Below are positions 17,344 to 25,616 of a stretch of DNA of 40,522 bases, piece by piece; position 1 is the stretch's first letter; the number at the start of each line of letters is the position of its first letter. Source of the stretch: Chloroflexota bacterium (GTDB taxonomy: Bacteria; Chloroflexota; Anaerolineae; Promineifilales; Promineifilaceae); contig JAACFF010000010.1 in NCBI GenBank assembly GCA_009937635.1, positions 1 to 40,522 on the forward strand, read 5' to 3'. Both the position numbers and the translations under genes were made by a program. The notes beneath the pieces were generated by a model. The model made no database searches. It was not told where the DNA came from and saw only the letters and a list, made by a program, of their open reading frames with translations.

Positions 17344-18120
17344 GTGACACAAGACTCACCAGGAAGAAATACGCTATTGGAATTTGCCTTGGATGCGGTT
17401 TGGCAGGCTGGCCACATTACACTGGGCTATTTCCAAACAGCACTGGATGCGCATCGCAAGACAGACAATACCCCAGTCACTATCGCCGACCAGAAAGCTG
17501 AGCAGAAATTGCGGCAAATGATCGCCGAATATTGGCCCGGTCACGGTATTCTAGGCGAGGAATTCGGTCAATCTCCTAGCAACTCACCTTACACCTGGAT
17601 TATCGATCCAATTGATGGCACCAAATCGTTTATTAGCGGAGTGCCGCTTTATAGCAACCTATTAGCCTTGACCGACGGTGAAAGAACCTTGATCGGCGTT
17701 GCCCATTTCCCTGCGCTTGGCGAGACTATCTATGCCATGCGCGGGCAAGGCTGTTATTGGAACGGCCGTCGCGCCCACGTTTCGGCAGTAGATAGCCTCG
17801 CAGATGCCGTATTGTTAACGTCCGGACTGAATTACTTCGGCAAAAAAGCGCCTGCCTGGCAGCGTCTCGTAGACAGCACTTACACGCAGCGTACCTGGGG
17901 AGATGCCTTCGGCTATTTTCTAGTAGCCACTGGCCGTGCTGAGGTTATGGTCGATCCCGCCATGTACATCTGGGATTCCGCTCCATTTCAGGTTATCTTA
18001 GAAGAAGCAGGTGGTACGTTTACCGATTGGCGTGGAACATCTACCATTCACGCCTACGAAAGCGTGGCCACCAACAAAATACTATTTGATCAGGTCATGT
18101 CCGTCATCAATGAAACTTAA
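17344..18120 (+). CDS. hisN: Inositol monophosphatase family phosphatase, probable histidinol-phosphatase
   Basis: A 258-residue Mg-dependent phosphatase of the IMPase fold. Metal-binding motifs: ILGEEFG (Glu), WIIDPIDGTKSFISGVP (Asp-Asp) and the C-terminal WDSAPF. The sequences following these, TKSFISGVPLYSNLLAL and WGDAFGYFLVATGRAEVMVDP, are those of the HisN subgroup, which dephosphorylates histidinol phosphate in histidine synthesis. No other his gene is near, so inositol- or nucleotide-phosphatase activity cannot be excluded. Start is GTG at 17344, chosen because AAGGGA (17332-17337) sits 6 nt upstream; an overlapping ATG at 17342 stops immediately. Confidence 0.85.
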   Translation: MTQDSPGRNTLLEFALDAVWQAGHITLGYFQTALDAHRKTDNTPVTIADQKAEQKLRQMIAEYWPGHGILGEEFGQSPSNSPYTWIIDPIDGTKSFISGVPLYSNLLALTDGERTLIGVAHFPALGETIYAMRGQGCYWNGRRAHVSAVDSLADAVLLTSGLNYFGKKAPAWQRLVDSTYTQRTWGDAFGYFLVATGRAEVMVDPAMYIWDSAPFQVILEEAGGTFTDWRGTSTIHAYESVATNKILFDQVMSVINET

Positions 18121-18270
18121 TATCGGATGAGGCTCATTTAGTTAAGATTCTCATAGGGAACAAGTATAAGAGCTGCTATGAGTACCGTTGCGCGAATCGA
18201 GCTGTACCACTTCAGAATAGAATCGGGCCGAATTCTGTATCAACTGTAAGCGTTGAGGCCAACCCAGCTT

Positions 18271-20568
18271 ATGATCGACAATAGCACAATCAGTAGCAAC
18301 CAGACCTCACTGCGCTATTATCTGGCAGCCCATTGGCGCAGAGATCTCTTGGCATTGCTGATTTTGCTGTTGGCAACCTTACTATTCTTTTGGCCCGTAG
18401 TGGCCGGTAGAGCGTGGATTCCCCGCGGTGGCGGAGATTCTGTCTCCTTCATCTACCCCATGTATCGCTTTGCCGCGCAGAACTTCTGGTCTGGCACGAT
18501 CCCTCTTTGGAACCCATACCAGTACGCTGGAACATCCTTCATCGGCGACAACCAGAGCGGCATCTTTTATCCCTTCAATTTGTTGTTATTCTTGTTAAAT
18601 CCCAACTTCTCCTACAAAGCGATTGAAGGTCTCGTAATGTGGCACTTCTTCTTCGCCGGTGGGGCCATGTACGCCTGTTTGCGTCTTCTTTGTCCCTCGA
18701 AACCCCTTTGGCGCCCGGCCGCCCTGGTCGGCGGTCTGGCCTTTATGTTTTCAGGAGTGTTTATCGCCCACATAGGCAATCTCAATCTGATAGCCGTAGC
18801 GGCCTGGCTCCCGCTGACGTTTCTATCTTTTCACCGTGCAATTATCGCCCACAACCCTCAAACTAGAGTGGCCTGGGCCATGGCAGGCGGAGTAGTCCTG
18901 GGGCTAAGCGCTCTGGCTGGACATGGTCAGATGACCTTTTTGCTTGCATCTTTTATTGGACTGTATGCGCTGTTCCGCAGCCTGTCTGACCGGCAGTTGT
19001 GGCCGCTACTGCTACTTGGCATCCTGGGCATAACAGCCGTTGCCATCGCGGCGATTAATCTTTTCCCCTCACTGGAAGCCGTAAAATACACGGTCCGCGC
19101 TGGTTTTGATGCCCAACGAGCTGCCAACTATGCCCTGCCTTGGCGCGGGCTTTTTGGCCTTTTGGCGCCAGATTTCTTCGGCCGGGGTGAGGTAAATTTC
19201 TGGGGCGATTGGGCTCGCGTTGAATACGGCTACGTAGGCGTATTGACGCTTTTTCTTACCGGTCTGGCCATTGTATATAGTCGCTCCCGTCTCACTCTGT
19301 TTTTCGCCTTGTCCGCGCTATTATTTCTCCTGCTGGCGTTAGGTTCCAATACCCCCTTTTTCCCGTTACTTCTGCGTTGGCTTCCTTTTTTCCCATTTCA
19401 AGTGCCAGCGCGTTTTGTTCTCCTGGTGGATTTTGCGCTTGCGGCGTTAGCTGCCATCGGCATGACTCGTCTCGCTCGCCGACCCGCAAGTTTTCGTCCT
19501 TATATGATCGGCTCAGCCCTGGTTGCCTGCGTCGTGCTTGCCCTATTGCTCCGCCAATACATTGCCAATGTCAACCTGGTTCCACACCACCAACGGCAGA
19601 TGGAGCAAGCAATTGTTGTGTTTGTCGTGTTCGCCATCGCAAGTTGGTTGCTCATATTGGCCAGAGGGCGGAACTGGATTTCGTTGAATTTATTTGGTGT
19701 GCTGGCCGTCCTCGTACTGGCCATTGACCTGATTTCCTTAGGCCGTTTTGTGGAGATTGAATGGAACAGTCCTATGCCCGGTTTTGCATCAGGTAGCCAG
19801 GCCTTAGAGTTCATTAAATCAGATCCCGGTCTGCAGCGTATTGATATAGCGACTGGCGCCTGGCAGCCGAACCTGCCCCAAATCGAACAACTTTACTCGA
19901 TTCGTGGTGTATATAACCCCTTGGAATTAGCCAACTATGCCGTATACATTGGCTCAGTCGGCTATCGCGGTTCACCACTTTATAACCTACTTGGCACCAA
20001 ATATGTCATTGGCGGCAAGAATACTCCGCCTGCGGATACGACCTTCATAGTGCCTGTATTTGATGACGATCCTGAAGTCACAGTTTACCTTAACACACTT
20101 GCACTGCCGCGTGCCAATGTCGTTTTCAATGCATCCGTCGTGGCCGATCATGATTCGGCTTTTGACGCAATTCACGCCGCAAGCTTTGATCCCCTTCAGA
20201 CTGTCATCTTGGAAAACGGTAGGCCGCTGCAACAAGAGAACGGCCGATCCGCTATTACCGTCCTTCGCTACGATCCCAATCACATCGCCTTTGAGGTCAG
20301 CACGGATCGACCTGCCTACTTCTTGCTCAGCGATATCTTTCACCCGCACTGGCAAGCAGCCGTTGATGGCATAAGCACACCCATCCTCCTCGCAGACTAC
20401 GCCTTGCGTGCTATTGCGCTTGAACCCGGCACTCATATCGTCGAAATGTGGTATGCGCCCCCTGGTTGGACCTTAGGTCTATTTGTTTCCCTTTCGGCCT
20501 GCATCTTTGTGTTGATCATTCTAATTGCCTGGATCTGGCGGCGCCGAAAGCTCGATCCCGATCGATGA
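18271..20568 (+). CDS. YfhO-family multi-spanning membrane protein
   Basis: A 765-residue protein (771 if the TTG at 18253 is used). It has about 12 membrane helices in residues 30-510 and one more at the C-terminus, with an extracytoplasmic domain of about 200 residues before it. The opening after helix 1, FFWPVVAGRAWIPRGGGDSV, and PLWNPYQYAGTSF are typical of YfhO proteins, which are GT-C-like membrane proteins tied to lipid-linked glycosylation in some bacteria. The C-terminal block DIFHPHWQAAVDG and LEPGTHIVEMWYAPPGW is also a family feature. I prefer ATG 18271 with GAGG upstream at long spacing. Its TGA overlaps the ATG of a decayed NUDIX gene in ATGA, so the two were a coupled pair. Confidence 0.87.
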   Translation: MIDNSTISSNQTSLRYYLAAHWRRDLLALLILLLATLLFFWPVVAGRAWIPRGGGDSVSFIYPMYRFAAQNFWSGTIPLWNPYQYAGTSFIGDNQSGIFYPFNLLLFLLNPNFSYKAIEGLVMWHFFFAGGAMYACLRLLCPSKPLWRPAALVGGLAFMFSGVFIAHIGNLNLIAVAAWLPLTFLSFHRAIIAHNPQTRVAWAMAGGVVLGLSALAGHGQMTFLLASFIGLYALFRSLSDRQLWPLLLLGILGITAVAIAAINLFPSLEAVKYTVRAGFDAQRAANYALPWRGLFGLLAPDFFGRGEVNFWGDWARVEYGYVGVLTLFLTGLAIVYSRSRLTLFFALSALLFLLLALGSNTPFFPLLLRWLPFFPFQVPARFVLLVDFALAALAAIGMTRLARRPASFRPYMIGSALVACVVLALLLRQYIANVNLVPHHQRQMEQAIVVFVVFAIASWLLILARGRNWISLNLFGVLAVLVLAIDLISLGRFVEIEWNSPMPGFASGSQALEFIKSDPGLQRIDIATGAWQPNLPQIEQLYSIRGVYNPLELANYAVYIGSVGYRGSPLYNLLGTKYVIGGKNTPPADTTFIVPVFDDDPEVTVYLNTLALPRANVVFNASVVADHDSAFDAIHAASFDPLQTVILENGRPLQQENGRSAITVLRYDPNHIAFEVSTDRPAYFLLSDIFHPHWQAAVDGISTPILLADYALRAIALEPGTHIVEMWYAPPGWTLGLFVSLSACIFVLIILIAWIWRRRKLDPDR

Positions 20569-20756
20569 GGAAAACCATCAGCAAAGCTGTCACCCACATC
20601 ACCTATGGGCGACAGTTGCTCGTCTTCCGCCACCCCCATCATCCACAGGCCGGTTATCTGGGTTCCTGCAGGAAACATAGAAGCTGGCCAATGAGCTCTA
20701 TTAGAGCAACTCGATCATCATGGCTAAGGATTATGAGCATCGGTACAATTGAGTAA
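20565..20756 (+). pseudogene. NUDIX hydrolase remnant
   Basis: From ATG 20565 (overlapping the stop of the previous gene as ATGA) the frame reads MRKTISKAVTHITYG, then QLLVFRHPHHPQAGYL, the usual N-terminus of a small NUDIX hydrolase. The expected continuation VPAGNIEAG is present one base further on (20662-20688) after a GGG run at 20660-20662, so a one-base insertion shifted the frame. In the restored frame TGA follows at 20692; the Glu that should follow EAG is Gln, and the rest of the NUDIX box (RE-x-x-EE) cannot be found. Decay is therefore more than a single error. The end is approximate: it is the first stop in the original frame. Confidence 0.75.
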
Positions 20757-20780
20757 CTATACCGGTCACTTTAACTCAGT

Positions 20781-20842
20781 AGAATCGATATTGTGTAGTT
20801 CGCATCCTCAGGTGCGAGCGGATTAGAATAGTGGCATCTAAA
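20781..20842 (+). repeat. Composite double-hairpin repeat, second copy
   Basis: Same orientation and order as 17146-17215: an ATATT-x-TGTA lead-in, hairpin 1 (TCGCATC 20800-20806, loop CTCA, GGTGCGA 20811-20817, one wobble pair), a 13-bp spacer, then GTGGCATCTAAA (20831-20842), the left arm and loop of hairpin 2; its right arm has decayed. The loop CTCA and stem are conserved although single stem bases differ between copies. Confidence 0.7.
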
Positions 20843-20904
20843 TGAACTTATCAAGTTAGTTAGGTAATCCATCTACGGCCACCAACATGTTTTCTACTCT
20901 GGCG

Positions 20905-20920
20905 GCAGAATTCATTCTGC
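20905..20920. repeat. Perfect 16-bp hairpin GCAGAAT-TC-ATTCTGC
   Basis: GCAGAAT (20905-20911) and ATTCTGC (20914-20920) with a 2-bp centre. It stands 62 bp after the composite repeat and may belong to the same repeat family. The whole span 20757-21047 has no gene that I can support: it holds the two repeats and an AT-rich stretch before the lipoprotein gene. Confidence 0.6.
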
Positions 20921-21047
20921 ACGGGCGGTGATCAAACACTATTACCTATTTGTTAAATCAAATTTCACAAAATGCCTAACTACACGGCAAGATTTTTATA
21001 CTACTGAGATTGGTTTTCAGTTTGCACATTTGAGGAAGGGTACATCC

Positions 21048-21689
21048 ATGCGTCTGATCCGCTTATTTCACTTTCTGCTCGGTCTGAGCTTGGTCGCGAC
21101 TTTATTGGTGGCCTGCGGTGGACAAGGCAACGAGTCGTACAATGAAACCTTTGATCAAGACGGCGATTGGAGCAGTGGCGACGATACTCATACGGAAGGC
21201 CAGATCATAGATGGCGTTTATGACCTGCTTATCAAAGGTGACGATGTCAGCCGTTGGGCCTCGGCTGGCAAGAATTTCGGTGACGGTGTATATACGGTCG
21301 AGGCCACTCAAATTGAAGGTCCCTTAGACAACGGTTACGGCATGTTGCTGCGTGCCGACACTGAGCGTGGGGATTTTTACTTGTTCAAGATTAGCGGTGA
21401 CGGTTATGCCTGGATTGGCCGCTATCGCGATGAAGCAGAGGAACAATCGATTATTGGTGATCACTGGTTTGAATCAGCGGCCGTAAAACAAGGACTCAAC
21501 CAAACCAACCAATTGCGTGTTGAAGCCGAAAGCGGCAACATGATTTTCTATGTCAATGGCCAGGAAGTCGGCCGTGTGACCGATAAGACATTCCAAAGTG
21601 GTGACATTGGCCTCTTTGCCCAGTCATTGGGCTTCGGAGGAGTTCATATTCAATTTGACAATTACGCTGTCACCCCTTTAGATAGATAA
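21048..21689 (+). CDS. Lipoprotein with a LamG/DUF1080-like jelly-roll domain
   Basis: A 213-residue protein when started at ATG 21048, which has GAGGAAGGG (21032-21040) 7 nt upstream; the frame extends 40 codons further upstream, but that part looks noncoding. The signal peptide ends in a lipobox, TLLVACGG, so Cys is lipidated and the protein is anchored outside the membrane. The rest is one beta-rich domain resembling concanavalin-like (LamG/3-keto-disaccharide hydrolase) folds: DGVYTVEATQIEG, GYGMLLRAD, YLFKISGDGYAWIGRY, NQLRVEAESGNMIFYVNGQ, GDIGLFAQS. Such domains bind sugars or serve in adhesion; no catalytic residues can be named. It precedes the E1 gene by 68 bp; a functional link is doubtful. 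Confidence 0.8.
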   Translation: MRLIRLFHFLLGLSLVATLLVACGGQGNESYNETFDQDGDWSSGDDTHTEGQIIDGVYDLLIKGDDVSRWASAGKNFGDGVYTVEATQIEGPLDNGYGMLLRADTERGDFYLFKISGDGYAWIGRYRDEAEEQSIIGDHWFESAAVKQGLNQTNQLRVEAESGNMIFYVNGQEVGRVTDKTFQSGDIGLFAQSLGFGGVHIQFDNYAVTPLDR

Positions 21690-21732
21690 GCGTGCGTAAA
21701 GGAAATACAAGGAGCGTTGTTTTGCTTACTTT

Positions 21733-21756
21733 TTATTGATCAAGTTGACTCAATAA
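21733..21756. promoter_or_regulatory. Inverted repeat TTATTGA-N10-TCAATAA before the E1 gene
   Basis: Perfect 7-bp arms (21733-21739 and 21750-21756) with a 10-bp centre end one base before the E1 ATG at 21758. Spacing of the half-sites (17 bp centre to centre) suits a dimeric regulator bound on one DNA face. No ribosome site is seen here, so the site may also overlap the promoter. Confidence 0.4.
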
Positions 21757-21757
21757 T

Positions 21758-24220
21758 ATGGGAACTACCATGCTCGATGTAGAGAAACACGAAGCGGATA
21801 AACAAGATTCAACTAGCGACGATACAGCAGAACAGCTGCTCTTGAGCAGAGCGGAAGTATTACGCGATTACAACCTCGCTGTACAAAGTCGGGCGGCCAG
21901 CCTCATTGGGCGCCGCGAAGTATTAGGCGGCAAAGCCAAATTCGGCATCTTTGGTGATGGTAAGGAATTGGCTCAAATTGCCATGGCCAAAGCATTCCGC
22001 AAGGGTGACTTCCGATCCGGATACTATCGCGACCAAACATTTATGTTTGCCCTTGGACTGTCTGACATTCAGCAGTTCTTTGCCCAACTGTACGCCCATA
22101 CAGATGTAGCCGCCGATCCCCATTCTGCTGGACGCCAGATGAATGCCCATTACGCAACACGCCTGCTCAATGACGACGGCACCTGGCGCGATCAGACAAA
22201 AACCTACAATACGTCGGCCGATCTTTCGCCAACCGGGGCGCAAATGCCGCGTCTGGTCGGCTTGGGCTACGCCTCTCGCCTCTATCGGGAGCTGGATGAG
22301 CTACAACACCTGGCTCAATTCTCTCACAACGGAGACGAAATCGCTTTTGGTACCATCGGCAACGCCTCCTGCGCCGAAGGTCTCTTCTGGGAATCTCTCA
22401 ATGCCATTGGAGTTCTTCGTGCACCGGTAATCATCTCCATCTGGGATGACGGGTACGGCATTTCCGTGACCAATGAATTACAGATCACAAAACAGAACTT
22501 ATCGATACTGCTAAAAGGCTTTCAACGAGAAAAAGACTCGTCAGAGGGTTTCGATCTATACACCGTACGCGGCTGGGACTATCCAGCGCTTATCGAAACC
22601 TATGCCAAGGCGGCCCGCAAAACACGCCGCGATCACATCCCAGCCATCGTCCACGTAATCGAAATGACTCAACCCCAAGGGCATTCGACGTCCGGTAGTC
22701 ACGAGCGTTACAAGCCGCAGGAGCGCCTCCAATGGGAAGCTGAATTCGACTGTATCAATAAGTTCCGCGAATGGATCATAAGACAACGTATCGCAGAACC
22801 TGGCGAACTTGACCAGGCTGATCGTAATGCCAGCAAGATTGCTGAGAACGTACGCCTGAAAGCGTGGAAAGCCTTCTCCCTACCAATCTTCCGTGAAAGA
22901 CAAGAGGTAGCCGATCTCATTCAAGAGCTGGAAATCAGCACCCATAACCGGCAACAGTTGGAGGCAATTCGCCAGCAATTGATGCGCAAAGCAACGCCAT
23001 ATCGCAAGGATATCATGGCTGCCATACATCGCGCTCTACTGGTTGTTAAAGATGAGCCAGGCCAGGTTAGGCAGAAATTATTGTCCTGGAAGCAAGAACA
23101 GACTGCCATCAACCACATTCGCGTTGGTTCTCATCTTTACAGCGAATCTGAATTGTCAGCGTTGAACATAGAGGAAATCAAACCCAGGTATTCCGATGAC
23201 TCGCCTAAGATTCCCGGCTTTCAGCTGCTGGCCGCCGCTTTTGATGCTATGTTGCAACGTGACCCGCGAGTAATTGCCTTTGGTGAGGACGTTGGGCAAC
23301 TAGGGGGTGTCAATCAGACTTACGCGGGCTTACAAAAAAAATACGGGCCGCTGCGTGTCTCCGACACGGGCATTCGCGAAGCGACCATCCTCGGCCAGGC
23401 CATCGGTCTGGCCCTGCGCGGCCTGCGTCCAATCGCTGAGATACAATACCTAGATTACCTCCTGTACGCCTTGCAAATTATGTCAGATGACCTGGCCACC
23501 CTTCATTGGCGTACCGCCGGGGGGCAAAAAGCACCTGTCATCGTTAGTACGAGAGGCCACCGCCTGGAAGGCGTCTGGCACGCTGGATCGCCAATGTCAG
23601 GCATCCTAAATCTGGTGCGCGGCATGCACGTTTTGGTGCCCCGTGATATGACTCGGGCCGCCGGATTCTACAATACGTTGCTAGAAGGGGATGAACCAGG
23701 CCTTGTCGTAGAGGTGCTAAACGGCTATCGGCTAAAGGAGACACTGCCCGATAATCTCGCAGAAATACGGGTGCCTTTAGGTGTACCAGAATTGATACGT
23801 GAGGGACAGGATGTGACCCTCGTCACCTACGGGGCCTCCTGTCAAATTGCATCCGCAGCGGCAGACCTTCTAGCACAGGCTAAAATTGACCTCGAAATCT
23901 TAGACGTGCAATCCTTAGTACCCTTCGACCGTTACGACCGAATCTTAGAATCACTCCAGAAAACCAGCCGTATTCTCTTTCTGGATGAAGATGTACCCGG
24001 AGGCGCAACCGCCTATATGATGCAGCAAGTGATCGAAAAGCAAGGCGGTTATCATTGGCTAGATTCCGAGCCGCGTACCCTATCCGCTAAAGCTCACCGC
24101 CCCGCGTATGGCTCTGACGGAGGTTACTTCTCCAAGCCCAATGTAGAAGATGTCTTTGACGCCGTATATGACCTGATGAACGAAGCAAACCCAAGGAAGT
24201 ATCCAGAATTCTATAAGTAA
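21758..24220 (+). CDS. 2-oxoacid dehydrogenase E1, fused alpha and beta subunits
   Basis: An 820-residue thiamine-diphosphate enzyme with the E1 alpha part at about 30-390 and E1 beta part at about 485-815 joined by a helical linker. Alpha landmarks: GRREVLGGKAKFGIFGDGKE, WDDGYGIS (229-236) and the phosphorylation-loop-like GHSTSGSHERYK. Beta landmarks: VIAFGEDVG, RVSDTGIREATILGQAIGLAL and LFLDEDVPGGA. This layout matches fused E1 proteins known from Bacteroidota and relatives, usually annotated as branched-chain or 2-oxoisovalerate dehydrogenase E1. It decarboxylates a 2-oxoacid and transfers the acyl group to lipoyl-E2, encoded next. Odd point: the Mg-binding Asp of the TPP motif (GDAS in relatives I know) is Asn202 (AAC, 22361-22363). 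ATG 21770 is an alternative start. Confidence 0.9.
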   Translation: MGTTMLDVEKHEADKQDSTSDDTAEQLLLSRAEVLRDYNLAVQSRAASLIGRREVLGGKAKFGIFGDGKELAQIAMAKAFRKGDFRSGYYRDQTFMFALGLSDIQQFFAQLYAHTDVAADPHSAGRQMNAHYATRLLNDDGTWRDQTKTYNTSADLSPTGAQMPRLVGLGYASRLYRELDELQHLAQFSHNGDEIAFGTIGNASCAEGLFWESLNAIGVLRAPVIISIWDDGYGISVTNELQITKQNLSILLKGFQREKDSSEGFDLYTVRGWDYPALIETYAKAARKTRRDHIPAIVHVIEMTQPQGHSTSGSHERYKPQERLQWEAEFDCINKFREWIIRQRIAEPGELDQADRNASKIAENVRLKAWKAFSLPIFRERQEVADLIQELEISTHNRQQLEAIRQQLMRKATPYRKDIMAAIHRALLVVKDEPGQVRQKLLSWKQEQTAINHIRVGSHLYSESELSALNIEEIKPRYSDDSPKIPGFQLLAAAFDAMLQRDPRVIAFGEDVGQLGGVNQTYAGLQKKYGPLRVSDTGIREATILGQAIGLALRGLRPIAEIQYLDYLLYALQIMSDDLATLHWRTAGGQKAPVIVSTRGHRLEGVWHAGSPMSGILNLVRGMHVLVPRDMTRAAGFYNTLLEGDEPGLVVEVLNGYRLKETLPDNLAEIRVPLGVPELIREGQDVTLVTYGASCQIASAAADLLAQAKIDLEILDVQSLVPFDRYDRILESLQKTSRILFLDEDVPGGATAYMMQQVIEKQGGYHWLDSEPRTLSAKAHRPAYGSDGGYFSKPNVEDVFDAVYDLMNEANPRKYPEFYK

Positions 24221-24273
24221 GACCTCTTGCAACCGGCAAGCAACAGAAAGTCCATTGCCAAAAGAGAAAGAGT

Positions 24274-25554
24274 ATGACAACAGAGATTATTTTGCCAGAG
24301 ATGGGCGAAGGCGTAATCGAGGGAACATTATCACGTTGGTTGGTTCGCGAAGGGGACAAAGTAAAGCCCTATGACCCCATCGCTGAGATTGAAACCGACA
24401 AGGTCACTACTGAAATTAGCACAGAGGTAGCAGGGATTGTTCTCAAACTATGTGTGAATGAAGGCGAAACAATTCCCGTAGAAACGGTGTTAGCCTTTAT
24501 TGGAAATCATGGAGAAGAAATACCTGATGATGCTGACACGGCCGATCCCGCTGCGGTTTCAAACGGACAGGATCGCCAAAATGCGTCGATGGTTTTGTCA
24601 ACAATGCCGGAACCTACCCCCGCTGCCCAACCGGAAGTTTACAAAGGTCGTGTAAGCCCGGTCGTCGGCCGTATCGCCGCCGAACACAATGTCGATTTGG
24701 CGTTTGTAACTGGCACTGGTAGAGACGGCCGCATAACCAAGCAGGACATCCTGGCCTATTTGGAAATGCGTACCTTGACTCCACCGGAACCAGCTCTGGC
24801 TACTACACCGCCACGGACCACAGACAGTACGCCTGCTCCTAAAAAGCAGGCCACACCACCCGCCTCAGTCGCGGGTCTGGATGACGAATTATTTCCCTTG
24901 ACCGGGATGCGCCGCACTATCGCCGAACACATGGTACTTAGCAAACGCACCAGCCCCCATGTGACCACGGTCTTCGAGTTTGACTTCTCGGCCGTAGCCA
25001 CGCACCGTGCCGCGCACAAAGAAAACTTTGCCCGAGATGGCGCGAAACTTACCTACACAGTCTATATTGTAGCCGCCACAGTTCAAGCTCTGAAACAGCA
25101 TCCACTAGCCAACAGCGTTTGGACCGACGACGGATTGATACTCCGCCGTGAGATAAACATAGGCATGGCTGCTGCCGTCCCGGAAGGATTGATCGTACCT
25201 GTCATTGAACACGCCGACGAAATGAATCTACTTGGCCTGGCCAAAACCATCAACGATCTTGCCTATCGCGCTCGCAACAAGAAGCTTATGCCAAGCGATG
25301 TTCAAGGTGGCACCTTCTCTATCACCAACCACGGTACATCCGGCAGCCTCTTGGCAACACCCATTATAAACCAGCCACAAGCCGGCATCCTGGGTATTGG
25401 TAAGATAGAAAAGCGCGTCAAGGTGGTCGATGATGCGATTGCCATACGGCCGTTAGCGTTCGCCAGCTTTACATTTGATCACCGAATTCTCGATGGCGCG
25501 ACGGCCGATGGCTTCGTCAGTACAATTAAGGACATAATCGAAGGGTGGCACTAA
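24274..25554 (+). CDS. Dihydrolipoamide acyltransferase (E2) of a 2-oxoacid dehydrogenase complex
   Basis: A 426-residue E2. One N-terminal lipoyl domain with lipoyl-Lys43 in IETDKVTTE, a Pro/Ala-rich linker, the peripheral subunit-binding domain at about 127-162 (SPVVGRIAAEH...GRITKQDIL), a second linker and the catalytic domain ending in FDHRILDGA (His403, Asp407). It moves acyl groups from lipoyl-Lys to CoA. It lies 53 bp after the fused E1, so the pair encodes the E1 and E2 of one complex; E3 (lipoamide dehydrogenase) is not in the window. Substrate (pyruvate, branched-chain or other) cannot be told from sequence by eye. Confidence 0.93.
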   Translation: MTTEIILPEMGEGVIEGTLSRWLVREGDKVKPYDPIAEIETDKVTTEISTEVAGIVLKLCVNEGETIPVETVLAFIGNHGEEIPDDADTADPAAVSNGQDRQNASMVLSTMPEPTPAAQPEVYKGRVSPVVGRIAAEHNVDLAFVTGTGRDGRITKQDILAYLEMRTLTPPEPALATTPPRTTDSTPAPKKQATPPASVAGLDDELFPLTGMRRTIAEHMVLSKRTSPHVTTVFEFDFSAVATHRAAHKENFARDGAKLTYTVYIVAATVQALKQHPLANSVWTDDGLILRREINIGMAAAVPEGLIVPVIEHADEMNLLGLAKTINDLAYRARNKKLMPSDVQGGTFSITNHGTSGSLLATPIINQPQAGILGIGKIEKRVKVVDDAIAIRPLAFASFTFDHRILDGATADGFVSTIKDIIEGWH

Positions 25555-25616
25555 TCAAGCTTTTGCTGCCCCCTAGCTACATATCGGGCCATTCCGAAAC
25601 TAGAGGTCATTGTCTC

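Noticed and set aside
20928-21047. 40-residue N-terminal extension of the lipoprotein
   Set aside because: It would place the signal peptide internally; ATG 21048 has GAGGAAGGG at ideal distance and gives a standard lipoprotein signal.
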